From: Ahaetulla prasina
Taxonomy: Eukaryota; Chordata; Lepidosauria; Squamata; Colubridae
NCBI RefSeq assembly: GCF_028640845.1
Contig: NC_080546.1
Location: 70,075,723-70,139,722, forward strand
Direction: 5' to 3'
DNA: 64,000 nucleotides
Below the pieces are notes generated by a model. That model worked only from the letters and a program-made list of their open reading frames with translations. It was not told the origin of the DNA and ran no database searches. The position numbers and the translations under genes are program-made. Of this stretch, positions 49,560-60,234 are shown piece by piece; within the stretch, counting starts at the first letter, position 1; each line of letters begins with the position of its first letter.

Positions 49560-50539
49560 CAGGGGTGAAATGCTCCAGGTTCGGACCGGCTTGCCCGATC
49601 CAGTACTGATGGTGGTGGGTGGTTCGGAGAACCGGTAGCAAAAATCCCTGGCCCCGCCCCCTGCCTCTGCTGAGCCAAACCATCATCAGAGAATTTTTTT
49701 TTTACTTTTAAAAGCAGTTTTTCTTCAGCCGAAAACATGCCTTTAAAAGTTAAAGAAAAAGCCTTTGAGGATCCCGCAGCTCAGCTGAGATTGTCAGAAC
49801 CCTTTAAAAGTTTTTTTTTTAACAACCTCTTTAGCCGAAGAGCTTGTAGAAATCCTCCTTTTAAGAGATTCTGGGCTGTGATGAAGCACTTACCTTAAAC
49901 TGCTCCTTTCCGGGTGGCAAAGCCATGCTTTACATCAGTTGCGTCAGCTAGCAACTGAAGCTGCCTGCCTGAAATCCATCTCAGTCAGCAACTCAAATTG
50001 CCTGCTTTGCTGGCTGAGGAACTCTGGGAATTGAAGTCCACAAACCTTAAAGTTACTAAGTTTGGAGACCCCTGATCTAAAAAATATAAATAAAATAAAA
50101 TAATAAAATAAAATATTTGTGCAGCTTTCTGAGATTTGGTGTGTTTCTGTGTGTTTCTAACTACACAAACACACAAAATCTCACAAAGCTGTATGTGGCA
50201 TTTTCTGTGTGTGTGAGTCAGTTGTGTTGTGTTGTTTGTGTGTAAAGTGTGAAAGTTTGTTTTTGAGCTTTTTGTGGCTGTGTGAGGTTCCTGTATGTTG
50301 CAGAGACCATTTTGGGTGAAGTGCAGCTGCTTTTACATTATGAGTCAGTTGTGTTGTGTTGTGGGTGTGTAAAGTATGAAAGTTGGTTTTTGGTACCTCT
50401 TATTGTTTTGTATACTTTATTATTTTTATTATTTATTGTTATTGGCCATGCCCACCCAGTCATCTGACCACCAAGCCATGCCCACCAATTAAGCCACGCC
50501 CGCAGAACTGGTAGGAAATTTTTTTAGATTTCACCCCTG
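49560..50539. mobile_element. Large non-autonomous hAT-like element (980 bp)
   Basis: Ends CAGGGGTGAAAT and ATTTCACCCCTG are perfect 12-bp inverted repeats. A direct repeat TGGTTATATT occurs just outside (49550-49559 and 50542-50551, with a 2-bp offset on the right). The interior contains the reverse complement of the repeat unit found in 30518-32283 (GTGAAGTGCAGCTGCTTTTA, CACAAAATCTCACAAAGCTG). No transposase. Confidence 0.85.
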
Positions 50540-50554
50540 GTTGGTTATATTAAT

Positions 50555-51290
50555 ATGAAATTCAATGTAGAGAAAAGTAAAGTCTTATACTTAGGCAAGT
50601 ACACATATAGACTAGATGAAACCAGGCTTAAAACTGTGACAGGGAATTTGGAGTCTTGGATAACCAATTAAATATGAGCCAACAGTCAGCAGTAGCAGCC
50701 AAAAAAGCCAATGAAATCCTAAACTGCATTAACAGAGGGATACAATCAAGATCAAGTGAGGTACTAATACCACTCTATAAAGCCTTAGTAAAACCACACC
50801 TAGAGTACTGCATCCAGTTTTGGTCACCACACTATAAAAAAGATGTTGAGACTCTAGAAAAAGTGCAGAGAAGAGCAACCAAGATGATTAGGGAACTGGA
50901 GGCTAAAACATATGAAGAATAGTTACATGAACTGGGCATGGCTAGTCTAGTGAAGAGAAGGACCAGGGGAGACATGGTAGCAGTGTTCTAATATTTGAGG
51001 GGCTGCCACAGAGAGGAGGAGGTCAAGCTAGTTTCCAAAGCATCTGAAGGCCAGATGGAAACTGAACAAGGAGGGATTCAACCTGGAAATAAGGAGAACT
51101 TTTCTGACAGTGAGAGCAGTGAAGCAATGGAACTGCTTGCCTTCAGAAGTTATGGGAGCTTCATCACTGGAAGCTTTCAAGAACAGACTAGACTGCCATT
51201 TGTCAGAAATGGTGTAGAATTTCATGCTTGGGCAAGGGGTTGGACTAGTTGACCTAACAAGGTTCCTTCCAACTCTGTTAATCTGTTAAA
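50555..51290 (+). mobile_element. CR1-type LINE, C-terminal region
   Basis: The forward frame at 50656-50922 encodes MDNQLNMSQQSAVAAKKANE, RSSEVLIPLYKALVKPHLEY and CIQFWSPHYKKDVETLEKVQ. It then reads RRATKMIRELEAKTYEE before a stop. This is the end of CR1 ORF2. The 3' UTR with GGGTTGGACTAGTTGACC ends near 51290. Only about 0.7 kb remains. Confidence 0.9.
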
Positions 51291-51453
51291 TAATGAATAC
51301 AATGCATGATTAAATACTCATGAAATTTTGTGCATAAATTAACACTTTAACTGACATTCAATTGCCATGGAAATTTTAATTTGGCTATAGTAAAATACAC
51401 ATTATTCTCCCTTCAGCTATATTTATTTGAATACAATTTATCACTATTTTCAG

Positions 51454-51564
51454 ATTGGATATTGGAGTGAGGTGGACAGAATGGTTGTGAATCCCTTGGA
51501 TGGTCTCTCTGGCAATGATACCTCAGGATTAGAAAATAAGACTATTATTGTCACCACTATTTTG
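51454..51564 (+). CDS. GRIA2: GRIA2 exon 9 (linker to ligand-binding domain)
   Basis: A 111-bp exon (37 codons, phase 0) between TTTCAG and GTAATT. It encodes [20 protein letters not shown] then [17 protein letters not shown]. Both ends agree with mammalian GluA2, including the NDT and NKT sequons. The block NPLDGL (51490-51507) stands where I recall TLTELP in mammals, with no change in length. This part links the amino-terminal domain to S1 and starts the ligand-binding domain. Confidence 0.95.
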
Positions 51565-52473
51565 GTAATTAAGCATATTTTTTGTGACATGGATTCTCTA
51601 AATTGTAATCTTATTATTCATTCACAATCTATGTTGGTATAGATAATCACTGTCTGGTTTTTTCCATGAATGTGTAAAAGATTAAGAAATACTGTTTATG
51701 GAATAACTGCAAAATCTCTTCATATGTTTTTTTCAGATTTATCAGAATTTTGAAATGTATCACTATTTTTTTATTTTTCATAAATGGCAACTATTGTGGT
51801 AGATATGCCTTTTAAATATTTAAATCGAAGATAGAAAATGAGAATGGAACCAGTTTCAAGGAAGGGATTTTTTATTTTTTAACCATAGCCATTTACAATT
51901 TTCCACTAAATTGAGACATTATCAATATACAGTTACAATATTAGAGAAATTTAGGAATGTCATATTGTTTTCCTAGTAAGCTAACAATTGTATGAAGTTG
52001 TTTGTTCAAGGCATAACTGTTCTGGATTATATACTAAAGGCATCAACATTTTATCAACTGTTTTGGTGGTGGTAAGATTTTTTTGACAGTTCTATGTTTA
52101 ATATAAATCTATATAATCAATTTTGGTTTGGTGGGAATTGAGAAATATAAAACATTATGAAATATACATGAATTTTCTGATATATTATTTTAAAAGCTTA
52201 AAAAATAAAATGTGTTTAACATGTTTTTGTTATCATTCCACTAATGCGAATAAAAATCATGAATTTGTTTTTAAAAAAAATAAATGCCTCTATCTGTAAG
52301 GCTTTATGCGACTGTAAAAAGTGTTACTGTGGTAATCGATAAATAAATAATCCTGAACATTTATGAAAAAGTTTTTTTTCTTATTTACTTATTGTGCTTC
52401 AAAAAGTATATAACAAATAGGCAACTTACTTGATAGCTTTATTAACCAGCTAAAGCCAAGTTTCTCTGTACAG
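51565..52473. other. GRIA2: Intron 9 of GRIA2 (909 bp)
   Basis: From GTAATT to TACAG. AT-rich with several T-runs. I see no mobile element or RNA gene. Confidence 0.92.
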
Positions 52474-52680
52474 GAATCCCCATATGTCATGATGAAGAAA
52501 AATTTTGAATTGCTTGAAGGAAATGAACGATATGAGGGCTACTGTGTGGACTTAGCTGCAGAAATTGCCAAACACTGTGGGTTCAAATACAAACTCACAA
52601 TTGTTGGGGATGGCAAGTATGGGGCCAGGGATGCAGAAACAAAAATCTGGAATGGAATGGTTGGAGAACTTGTTTATGGG
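52474..52680 (+). CDS. GRIA2: GRIA2 exon 10 (S1 ligand-binding lobe)
   Basis: A 207-bp exon (69 codons, phase 0) between TACAG and GTAAGA. It encodes [20 protein letters not shown], then [20 protein letters not shown] and [11 protein letters not shown]. It includes the Tyr of NERYEGY (Y450 in mature GluA2 numbering) that packs on the glutamate ligand. Differences from mammals are FELLEGN for HEMLEGN and E for D in ARDADTK. Confidence 0.98.
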
Positions 52681-53509
<829 letters not shown>

Positions 53510-53721
53510 TAAGGATAATTATGGTGCCTATAGATTCACTTTAAATAAATACTGACTGCTGACAAGTTTTCCAAAATCATCTACTCAAACAATCAGTTCA
53601 TGATGCAGACAGAAGACAATTCAATTGATTTGTTCCTAACATCCATTGTTCTTCATCTGGTGGACTTATATGCACCATGCAGAGGCTGCAAAATGCATAA
53701 GGTTTATCTCATTTCCTGCCT

Positions 53722-53752
53722 TCTTGGAGGGGTACCGTGTTTTTGCTGCATA
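53722..53752 (+). promoter_or_regulatory. GRIA2: Editing complementary sequence (ECS) for the Q/R site
   Basis: Intronic segment with core TTGCTGCATA (53743-53752), the complement of the TATGCAGCAA around the Q/R codon. In mammals an equivalent intron 11 element about 310 nt downstream is needed for ADAR2 editing. Here the distance from the edited base to its partner is 305 nt. Position, core and spacing all agree, so I regard it as the conserved ECS. Editing itself is not shown by the DNA. Confidence 0.88.
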
Positions 53753-55032
53753 TTCCCATTTACAGTCAAAAGTGCACTGATTTCACAGATGCTGTAATGG
53801 GAAAAAGGGTAGCATGTTGTTTATGATAAATGAAATAGTTGCCATCACAAAAATACTTCTTGTGCCATCTAGCACATGAATCCCCTCTCTACTTTCAGGA
53901 AAATAACTAGGCTTTAAACAAGAAAAATATTTTTTGTAACTTAATGGTCCCTGGAACCAATTACAGTACACATGACAAGAATAGTTGTTCGCAGGAAGTT
54001 TCCTATTTATTTCGAAACATAAATTCAGATAGATGTTTATTTTATGAACCATACTATGCTCATATTTGTTTTATTTTTTTTCACAGTATTATCAGCTTTT
54101 CCATTTCCTTCATGTTTTGGCTGAAACTCAACAAATCTGATGGGGCACACATTGCTGCATCATATTGAGTACAGACATTATTTCAGAACTGAAATTAAGT
54201 CTGTCCCTAAGAATTGCTAGGCTGGGCTTTTTTCAGATTTCCATATTATAACTGATCTATTAGTTTTGCCTTTCAGAAAAAAATATCAGATACAATGAAA
54301 AGATTTTTTTTTTGCATATTATACTTCTTTCAGGTTACAGGAATCTGCTACCACAGCACTGAGTTCTATCAAGGAACATAAAACACAAAGGACTTGTCCA
54401 AATAATCTAAATAAATTTGGGGGGAAATAATGTGGATGATGATGTTAGTTGGGCCAAGTCTCTCAATTCTTCTGATCTTGTACTACGTTTTTTGAGTTTT
54501 TCTATGCTCTGGGTGGTGTCAGCTTTAATGGTGTCCAGCTCACCGTACAGCTAACTAGAAAATATTTCCAAAGTGTTGTTTAGTTATTTAGTTGCTAGCT
54601 ATACTTTGCTTTCTGCTGGACATTATTTTCTCTGGATTGTCAGTAAATTCTTCTTTGAGTTCTTTTAAGGTTATCTTTGTGTTATCATAAAGTATCTAGC
54701 CACCTTGTTTTCTACTGGCTTTTTAATTGATTGCATTGATTTTTTCCAAGCACTAGAATCTTCTCTGCTGACTGTTACCCATGTATTATATACTGCCTAT
54801 GGAAAATATTCAAATATTCAACAGTATCTTCAGAACTACTGTTCAGTCACCAGTTTTTTGGTTTTTTTTCATTCAACCATTCTGATGAACCAGTTTTCAT
54901 AGATGTATTTTACAACTGATTAAACTTCTTATCTGACCATTTATATGTGGTTGGTATTTTATGGTGACATAATCTTGGGGGGGGGATATACATAAATAGA
55001 TACTTGTTTTCGTAGGTTTTCACGGGTATAGA

Positions 55033-55236
55033 TATGTAGGTCTTGGCATATTCGGGTCTTTTCCCGTGTAAGGTTGAGAGTATCTTGGCAACGTTTCAAC
55101 AAGGTCTCACCGAGGTCCCAGAAGCACGAAGCCGAAAGCACCAGCCTGAAGATGATGAGTGAGACCTCGTCAAAATGTCGCCAAGATACTCTCAATCTTA
55201 CAAGGGAAAAGACCCGAATATGCCAAGACCTACATA
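55033..55236. repeat. Inverted repeat made of Penelope-like terminal sequence
   Basis: Left arm 55033-55110 and right arm 55159-55236 are 78 bp each and largely complementary (TATGTAGGTCTTGGCATATT against its complement at the far end). The 48-bp centre carries CAGAAGCACGAAGCCGAAAG and CTGAAGATGATGAG. The right arm and centre match the end of the Penelope-like element at 60030-60120, so this looks like two element termini in head-to-head array. Confidence 0.85.
55146..55179 (+). ncRNA. Hammerhead ribozyme-like motif (degenerate)
   Basis: CTGAAGA (55146-55152) fits the CUGANGA core. GATGAG (55154-55159) and CTCGTC (55166-55171) form a six-pair stem II, with loop TGAGAC. The next four bases read AAAA where GAAA is needed, and TGTC follows as a GUC-like cleavage site. 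Penelope-like elements are known to carry small hammerheads in their terminal repeats. The core change predicts poor or no activity. Stem I is weak, so the call is tentative. Confidence 0.5.
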
Positions 55237-55242
55237 AATAGA

Positions 55243-55256
55243 TACACACACACTCA

Positions 55257-55287
<31 letters not shown>
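55243..55287. repeat. (AC)n microsatellite
   Basis: AC repeat with a short CACTCACTC interruption, starting just after the inverted repeat. Confidence 0.92.
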
Positions 55288-55291
<4 letters not shown>

Positions 55292-55639
55292 TGGGCATAA
55301 TATGCAGCCTGATTCCCAGTAACAGTGGGCAGCTATATATAAAACAAAATTAAAAGAAAAAATCAACATAAAGCAAAAAAGAGCAAAGATGTCAAAGATA
55401 ACCAGATGGGGAAAAAGAAAAAGAAAAATTGGATTCAGTTCCAAAAAGCCTGGGCAAAGAACTAGTTCTTCAGGACCTTTTGGTACCACCAGTAGGAAAG
55501 GAGCTGTTTAATTCTCTTGAGCACCCTTATTCCAGAGGGCAACTTCTTATATCTTCCTCACTTCTAAGCATCAAAGAGGTTGCTGATGTTTCTTCCAGCA
55601 ATTTTAATTCCAATTTCTTTGTGTTCTAGTTCAGTATTT

Positions 55640-56060
55640 TGCACAACTTATTCTATATGAAAGTTAAATAAAAAAGTGACTATACAGTATATAGCCATTG
55701 TGTACTTCCATCTGGTTACCCCAGATTCCATTCCACATCTTATAACAAATAATTCATGATTAACATAATTAAAATCTTTTATATAATCAATAATAATCAA
55801 TAAAAGAAAAGTAGATGTATTTTTGCCTTTTCCATCAATGTTAAGCAGCATGATCTGAGACACCCTTGCCTCTTATGAATGCCATCTGTATATCTGGCAC
55901 TTCTCTGTCCATCATTGTTGAAAACTGAATTGTGGGATCTTAAGTTTTATTTGTCCACCATGTGAGAAGTCATCTTTTTTTGTATTGGAATATAAATTTA
56001 TCTTTTCCAATCCCTTGGCCACTGCTGTGTTATTCTTACCTCATTAAAACTTGTAAGTAG
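55640..56060 (-). mobile_element. BovB-like LINE remnant, minus strand
   Basis: Minus-strand translation near 55660-55905, with frame changes, reads LPDIQMAFIRGKGVSDHAA-like then KYIYFSFIDY and KDFNYVNHELF. This resembles the BovB reverse transcriptase stretch around FIDYxKAFDxVxHxxLW. Further text up to 56060 may belong to it. BovB elements are frequent in squamates and thought to have moved horizontally. Heavily decayed. Confidence 0.5.
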
Positions 56061-57436
56061 CATTTTAACTGCATCATCTTGTAAAATGTTGAACTGTTTG
56101 CCGATATTTAATCAATTCCTGCAGCTGCTAGCAATATTTTGCAGACCCCATTTGACTTCACTTTTCAGAATATCTATCTCTAGTTCACCGATCAAATTTT
56201 CATACATTCAATCATTTAGGGATCCATTTTGTACAGTTCTTCCCTATATTCACATGTTATTTATTTATGTTTTCTTTTTCCAACAGATCTTTGCCTGTGT
56301 CTTTTATCATGCCCATTTTTGCATTACATAAGGCTCCAATTCATTCATTCATTATCTTCAGTTTCTTTGCATTGCATATTTAGATGCAACTTCTTGTATT
56401 TCTTTGCTCTTTTTGGAAAGATGTGTCACAGAGATATGCAACAAACAAGATTTCATCAAAATGATGAAAAGTACGTTGTGATGTTACAGTGCAAGCTCTG
56501 TCATATACGTGAGTATAGTGTTGTGTGGCAAGTAACAAAGGGTCAGGCTTTGCATTGTGATTTCTTAAAACGTGTTTCATTATTGGCCCTTCTTACATCA
56601 TTCTGCAGACACTAGTATTCAGTGTTTACCTGGGCAAATCTTCTCTGTTGCCCTTTGCTTTCTGCCAGTCTTCCTCTTTTTTTCAATATTAACAGCAGTC
56701 ATTTTGTTTTCTTTTTTCTTTTTACAGTTTGGGATATTTTCATTTGCTTCACCTTTAATTATGTCACAATTTTTAGTTCAGAGTTCTTCAGCTTCTGTGT
56801 TTATCAAATATAACCCATTAAACCCATTAAATCTAAACCTCTATCACTACATTCTTCATATCTTTTATTATATTTAATTTAAATTGAAAATTTTATAATG
56901 AATTCATAATCTAGCAGCTAACAGCATCTGGTATTGTTTTGCTGACCGAATAGTCCTCCTTTATCTTTGTTTGCAGAGTATATAGATAGACAACTGGATT
57001 TTGGTATTATACGATACATGAAATCCACATATAGAATTGTCTTTTAGAGTACTGGAAAGATTTACTTGGCAGAAGTTGACGGAACTGTAGTTGTCTGTCT
57101 CATTTCATTTCATACACTAAAGGAAAATATTCCAATTATTCCCAACATATTCCAGTTAGGAGGAGTTTTTATATGGGTGTGTGGGGAAGGTGTATACATG
57201 TTTTGTCAACAAGGTGCTGTAGGCTGTCATAGAACTGGTATCTACATCTTTTGCATCTGTGCTTTGAATATAGACTTGAAATTCTATAATACGGTGACTT
57301 GCCTCATGTTTAGTATTATATCTCAGCACTGACATTGATATCCATATGTTCATAATGACAGCTATTCCATTTCTTGTGTACGGTAGAATGTCTATGTTGT
57401 TGGTTTGAGCTCTGAGCTTGGCAATTTGTTTGCAAA

Positions 57437-57467
57437 CGTTTTGTCCCATTGAAGGAGATATCTTCAG
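57437..57467 (-). ncRNA. Second hammerhead-like motif, minus strand
   Basis: On the minus strand: CTGAAGA (57461-57467 in plus coordinates), an imperfect stem II region, then ACAAAACG where GAAAC would be expected, followed by TTTGCAAACAAATTGCCAAG. This layout matches other Penelope-type terminal sequences. It is weaker than the motif at 55146 because stem II does not pair well. Confidence 0.3.
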
Positions 57468-57973
57468 TGCACTTTGGATTGTGCTTGTCTGGAGGAGCAC
57501 TGGCATTCAAATACTTTTCTGAGTCCTGGTCTGATTTTGTGTTGTGGAATTGGCTGGCTATAGTTGCTGAGTCATAGTCCTTGATTTTACGTACCAAAGA
57601 ATATCTATTCTTTTGATATAAAATGAGCCACCTGGATCTATTTCATTTAGAAAATTCTGAGACTGTTAATGTTAAGTGTTGAATTCTGGCTGTAATAATA
57701 TCAATTTTGCTTCATTCCATTTTATATATTTATTTGTTTTTAATCCTGTGTGCTGCTTGACTCTCAAGGACTTTATTGTTTTGACATTCCATATTTTTGC
57801 AGCATTTTTTTTTCTTTTGCTTCTAGTATCATCAGTATTTAAGTGTGTTTTTGCTTTTAACCAAGATGTATCATAAACACTAAAGCTACTCATATATACT
57901 CTTTCTCTCTTACCTGGAAGCTCATTATCTTTTGGCTTGGAGAGAACTTTCTCCAAAATCATGTTAACATTAA

Positions 57974-58085
57974 TTTAATTTAATTTAATATAATATAATA
58001 TAATTATATATATATATATATAATTAAATTATATATATATATATATAATTATATATATATATATATAATTAAATTAAATTTTAAT
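57974..58085. repeat. AT palindromic low-complexity tract
   Basis: Runs of TATATA alternate with AATTAAATT and their complements, giving several nested palindromes. It lies exactly at the 5' edge of the Penelope-like element. Confidence 0.85.
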
Positions 58086-59222
58086 TTAAAATTTAAGCAC
58101 AAGCACATCCTAGATCTGACCAACCACTGCCTATCCAACACATACTTCATCTATAACGGACAAAAATACAAACAGATAGAAGGAGCACCCATGGGATCAC
58201 CCCTCTCACCTGTCATTGCCAACCTCTACATGGAACACTTTGAAACCGAAGCTCTAGAAAAATCTGATCACAAACCCAAACTCTGCTCAGATACGTAGAT
58301 GACACCTTCATAATCTGGCACATGGGAAAGAAAAACTTGACAACTTCCTCACCCACTCAATAGCCTACACCCCAAAATACAATTCACCATGGAAACATAA
58401 GCTAACAACCAACTTCCCTTCCTGGATGTCTTAGTCTACAGGAAACCCAATGGTTCCCTAGGACACACCATCTACCAGAAGAAAACACACACAAACCGCT
58501 ATCTGCACGCACTCTCACACCACCACCCAGCACAGATCAACTCCATAGCCAAGACACTCATCTCCAGAACAAAATGCTTAGCTGACGAACAACACCTAAA
58601 AACCGAACTACACACTCTCACTAACGTACTAACATCCAATGGATTCCAAAGAAATAAGATTACCAATCTAATCCAAAAAGAAACCCCCACTAAAATCCAA
58701 GACGGAGAACAAGAAAACGGCACAGCCCTCCTCCCATATATAAAAGGCACCACAGACAGAATCAGCAAGATCCTCCACAAACACAACATCAAGACAGCAT
58801 TCTGCACAAACCGAAAAATATCCACCATCCTAAGAAACCCCAAAGACAAAATTGAGTTAGAAAATCAAGGAGTATATGAAATCCCATGCACCACCTGCCT
58901 CACCACATACATCGGACAAACCAACAGAAGAATAAGCGCACGCATTGAAGAACACAAGAACTCAGTCAAAAAAGAGGAACCAACTTCTTCCCTGGTCCAA
59001 CACCTTAAAGCCACAGGACATAATATTGACTTTAAAAAGACCAGAACTATCGCCAAAACTGAACACTTTAACAACAGAATAATCAGAGAAGCCATCGAGA
59101 TAGAAAAGCGCCCACACAGCATGAACAAACGAGATGATACCTCCCGCCTACCAGCCATTTGGAAACCCGCCCTTATTGACAAACGAGTCCCTAACACGAG
59201 GAATGACACCAGACCCACACTC

Positions 59223-59447
59223 ATGAGGTCCACACAGGATGTCACCACCACACATCCACCCAGAAAGCAGACCCAAACCCACACTGATGATGAAGCACGA
59301 CCAAGGACCAGAAGTCAGACCACAGCTGCAACATTAGCCATTTCAAACCCCTCCAATCCATACATGCAGCAGACTGACACCTACTATGAAGATGTAGCAT
59401 GAACACGAACACGAAGCCAAACAACAGCAATGCAGCTTACCAGCTCT
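59223..59447. repeat. Duplicated segment in the Penelope-like element, copy 1
   Basis: This part, starting ATGAGGTCCACACAGGATGT, recurs at 59627-59846 with few differences. In this copy the frame ends in TGA at 59401 (GCATGA where the other has GCACGA). Confidence 0.9.
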
Positions 59448-59626
59448 GAGTTACATGTTATGTAGATGTACATCTACCAGCTACATGTTATGTACAGTTA
59501 CATGTTATGTACAGTTACATGTTATGTAGATGTTATGTAGATGTTATGTAGATAACATGTAGATGTTATCTACATGTTATGTACAGTTACATGTTATGTA
59601 GATGTACATCTACAACAGAAGAATAG
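59448..59626. repeat. Minisatellite between the duplicated segments
   Basis: Irregular repeats of GTTACATGTTATGTA and GATGTTATGTA, including short palindromes such as TACATGTA-like parts. Found only between the two copies. Confidence 0.88.
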
Positions 59627-59846
59627 ATGAGGTCCACACAGGATGTCACCACCGCACATCCACCCAGAAAGCAGACCCAAACCCACACTGATCATGAAGC
59701 ACGACCAAGGACCAGAAGCCAGACCGCAGCTGCAACATTAGCCATTTCAAACCCCTCCAATCCATTCATGCAGCAGACTGACACCCACTATGAAGATGTA
59801 GCACGACCACAAAGCCAAACAACAGCTATGCAGCTCACCAGCTCAA
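59627..59846. repeat. Duplicated segment in the Penelope-like element, copy 2
   Basis: Second copy of 59223-59447. Its frame stays open through MRSTQDVTTAHPPRKQTQTH and on into the Pro-rich tail. Confidence 0.9.
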
Positions 59847-60050
59847 ATCCCCCTGCAGCACAGACTAGACTGAGCACAACCAAGCCCCCACCAACACAGG
59901 ACACACCCCCAGCCAATCAGAGCACAGAAAAACCCCCATCCAATCAGAGCACAGCCAAGCTCCCACCCAATCAGTTCAAACCCCCACTAGCAGTTAAAAG
60001 GAAGAAACAGCTGCGATCACACATTGCTCCCAGAAGCACGAAGCTGAAGC

Positions 60051-60083
60051 CTGAAGATGACGAATGAGACTTCACGAAACGTC
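60051..60083 (+). ncRNA. Hammerhead ribozyme-like motif at the Penelope-like 3' end
   Basis: CTGAAGA (60051-60057) fits CUGANGA; GAA/TTC remain of stem II with loop TGAGAC; CGAAAC (60075-60080) keeps the GAAA core and GTC (60081-60083) the cleavage triplet. Compared with 55146-55179 the core is better but stem II has lost bases. The two copies together suggest a parent with stem II GACGAG/CTCGTC. Confidence 0.5.
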
Positions 60084-60129
60084 GCCAAGACACTTCCAAT
60101 TTTACACGGAGAAAACCCGAACAACCAAA

Positions 60130-60234
<105 letters not shown>

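Larger units (their letters stand above)
49301..51453. other. GRIA2: Intron 8 of GRIA2 (2.2 kb)
   Basis: Runs from GTAAAT to TTTCAG. It is occupied mostly by a 980-bp hAT-like element (49560-50539) and a CR1 copy (50555-51290). The edges are AT-rich with nothing assignable. Confidence 0.92.
58085..60067 (+). mobile_element. Penelope-like element: reverse transcriptase end and GIY-YIG endonuclease
   Basis: Forward translation gives GSPLSPVIANLYMEHFE (58194-58244, reverse transcriptase), then RYVDDTFIIW in another frame (58289-58318) and FLDVLVYRKPNGS from 58419. GVYEIPCTTCLTTYIGQTNR with RRISARIEEHKNSV (58869-58955) follows, the GIY-YIG endonuclease typical of Penelope-like elements. There is a frameshift before RYVDD and an in-frame TAA at 58398-58400. 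From 58401 to 59400 the frame is open but has no early Met. A Pro/Thr/Gln-rich tail with PPxNQS repeats ends at 60067. The element is 5'-truncated and dead. Confidence 0.88.

Noticed and set aside
58499..59430. Minus-strand ORFs of 116 and 139 codons opposite the Penelope-like element
   Set aside because: They are antisense shadows; the forward strand carries the recognisable RT and GIY-YIG motifs.
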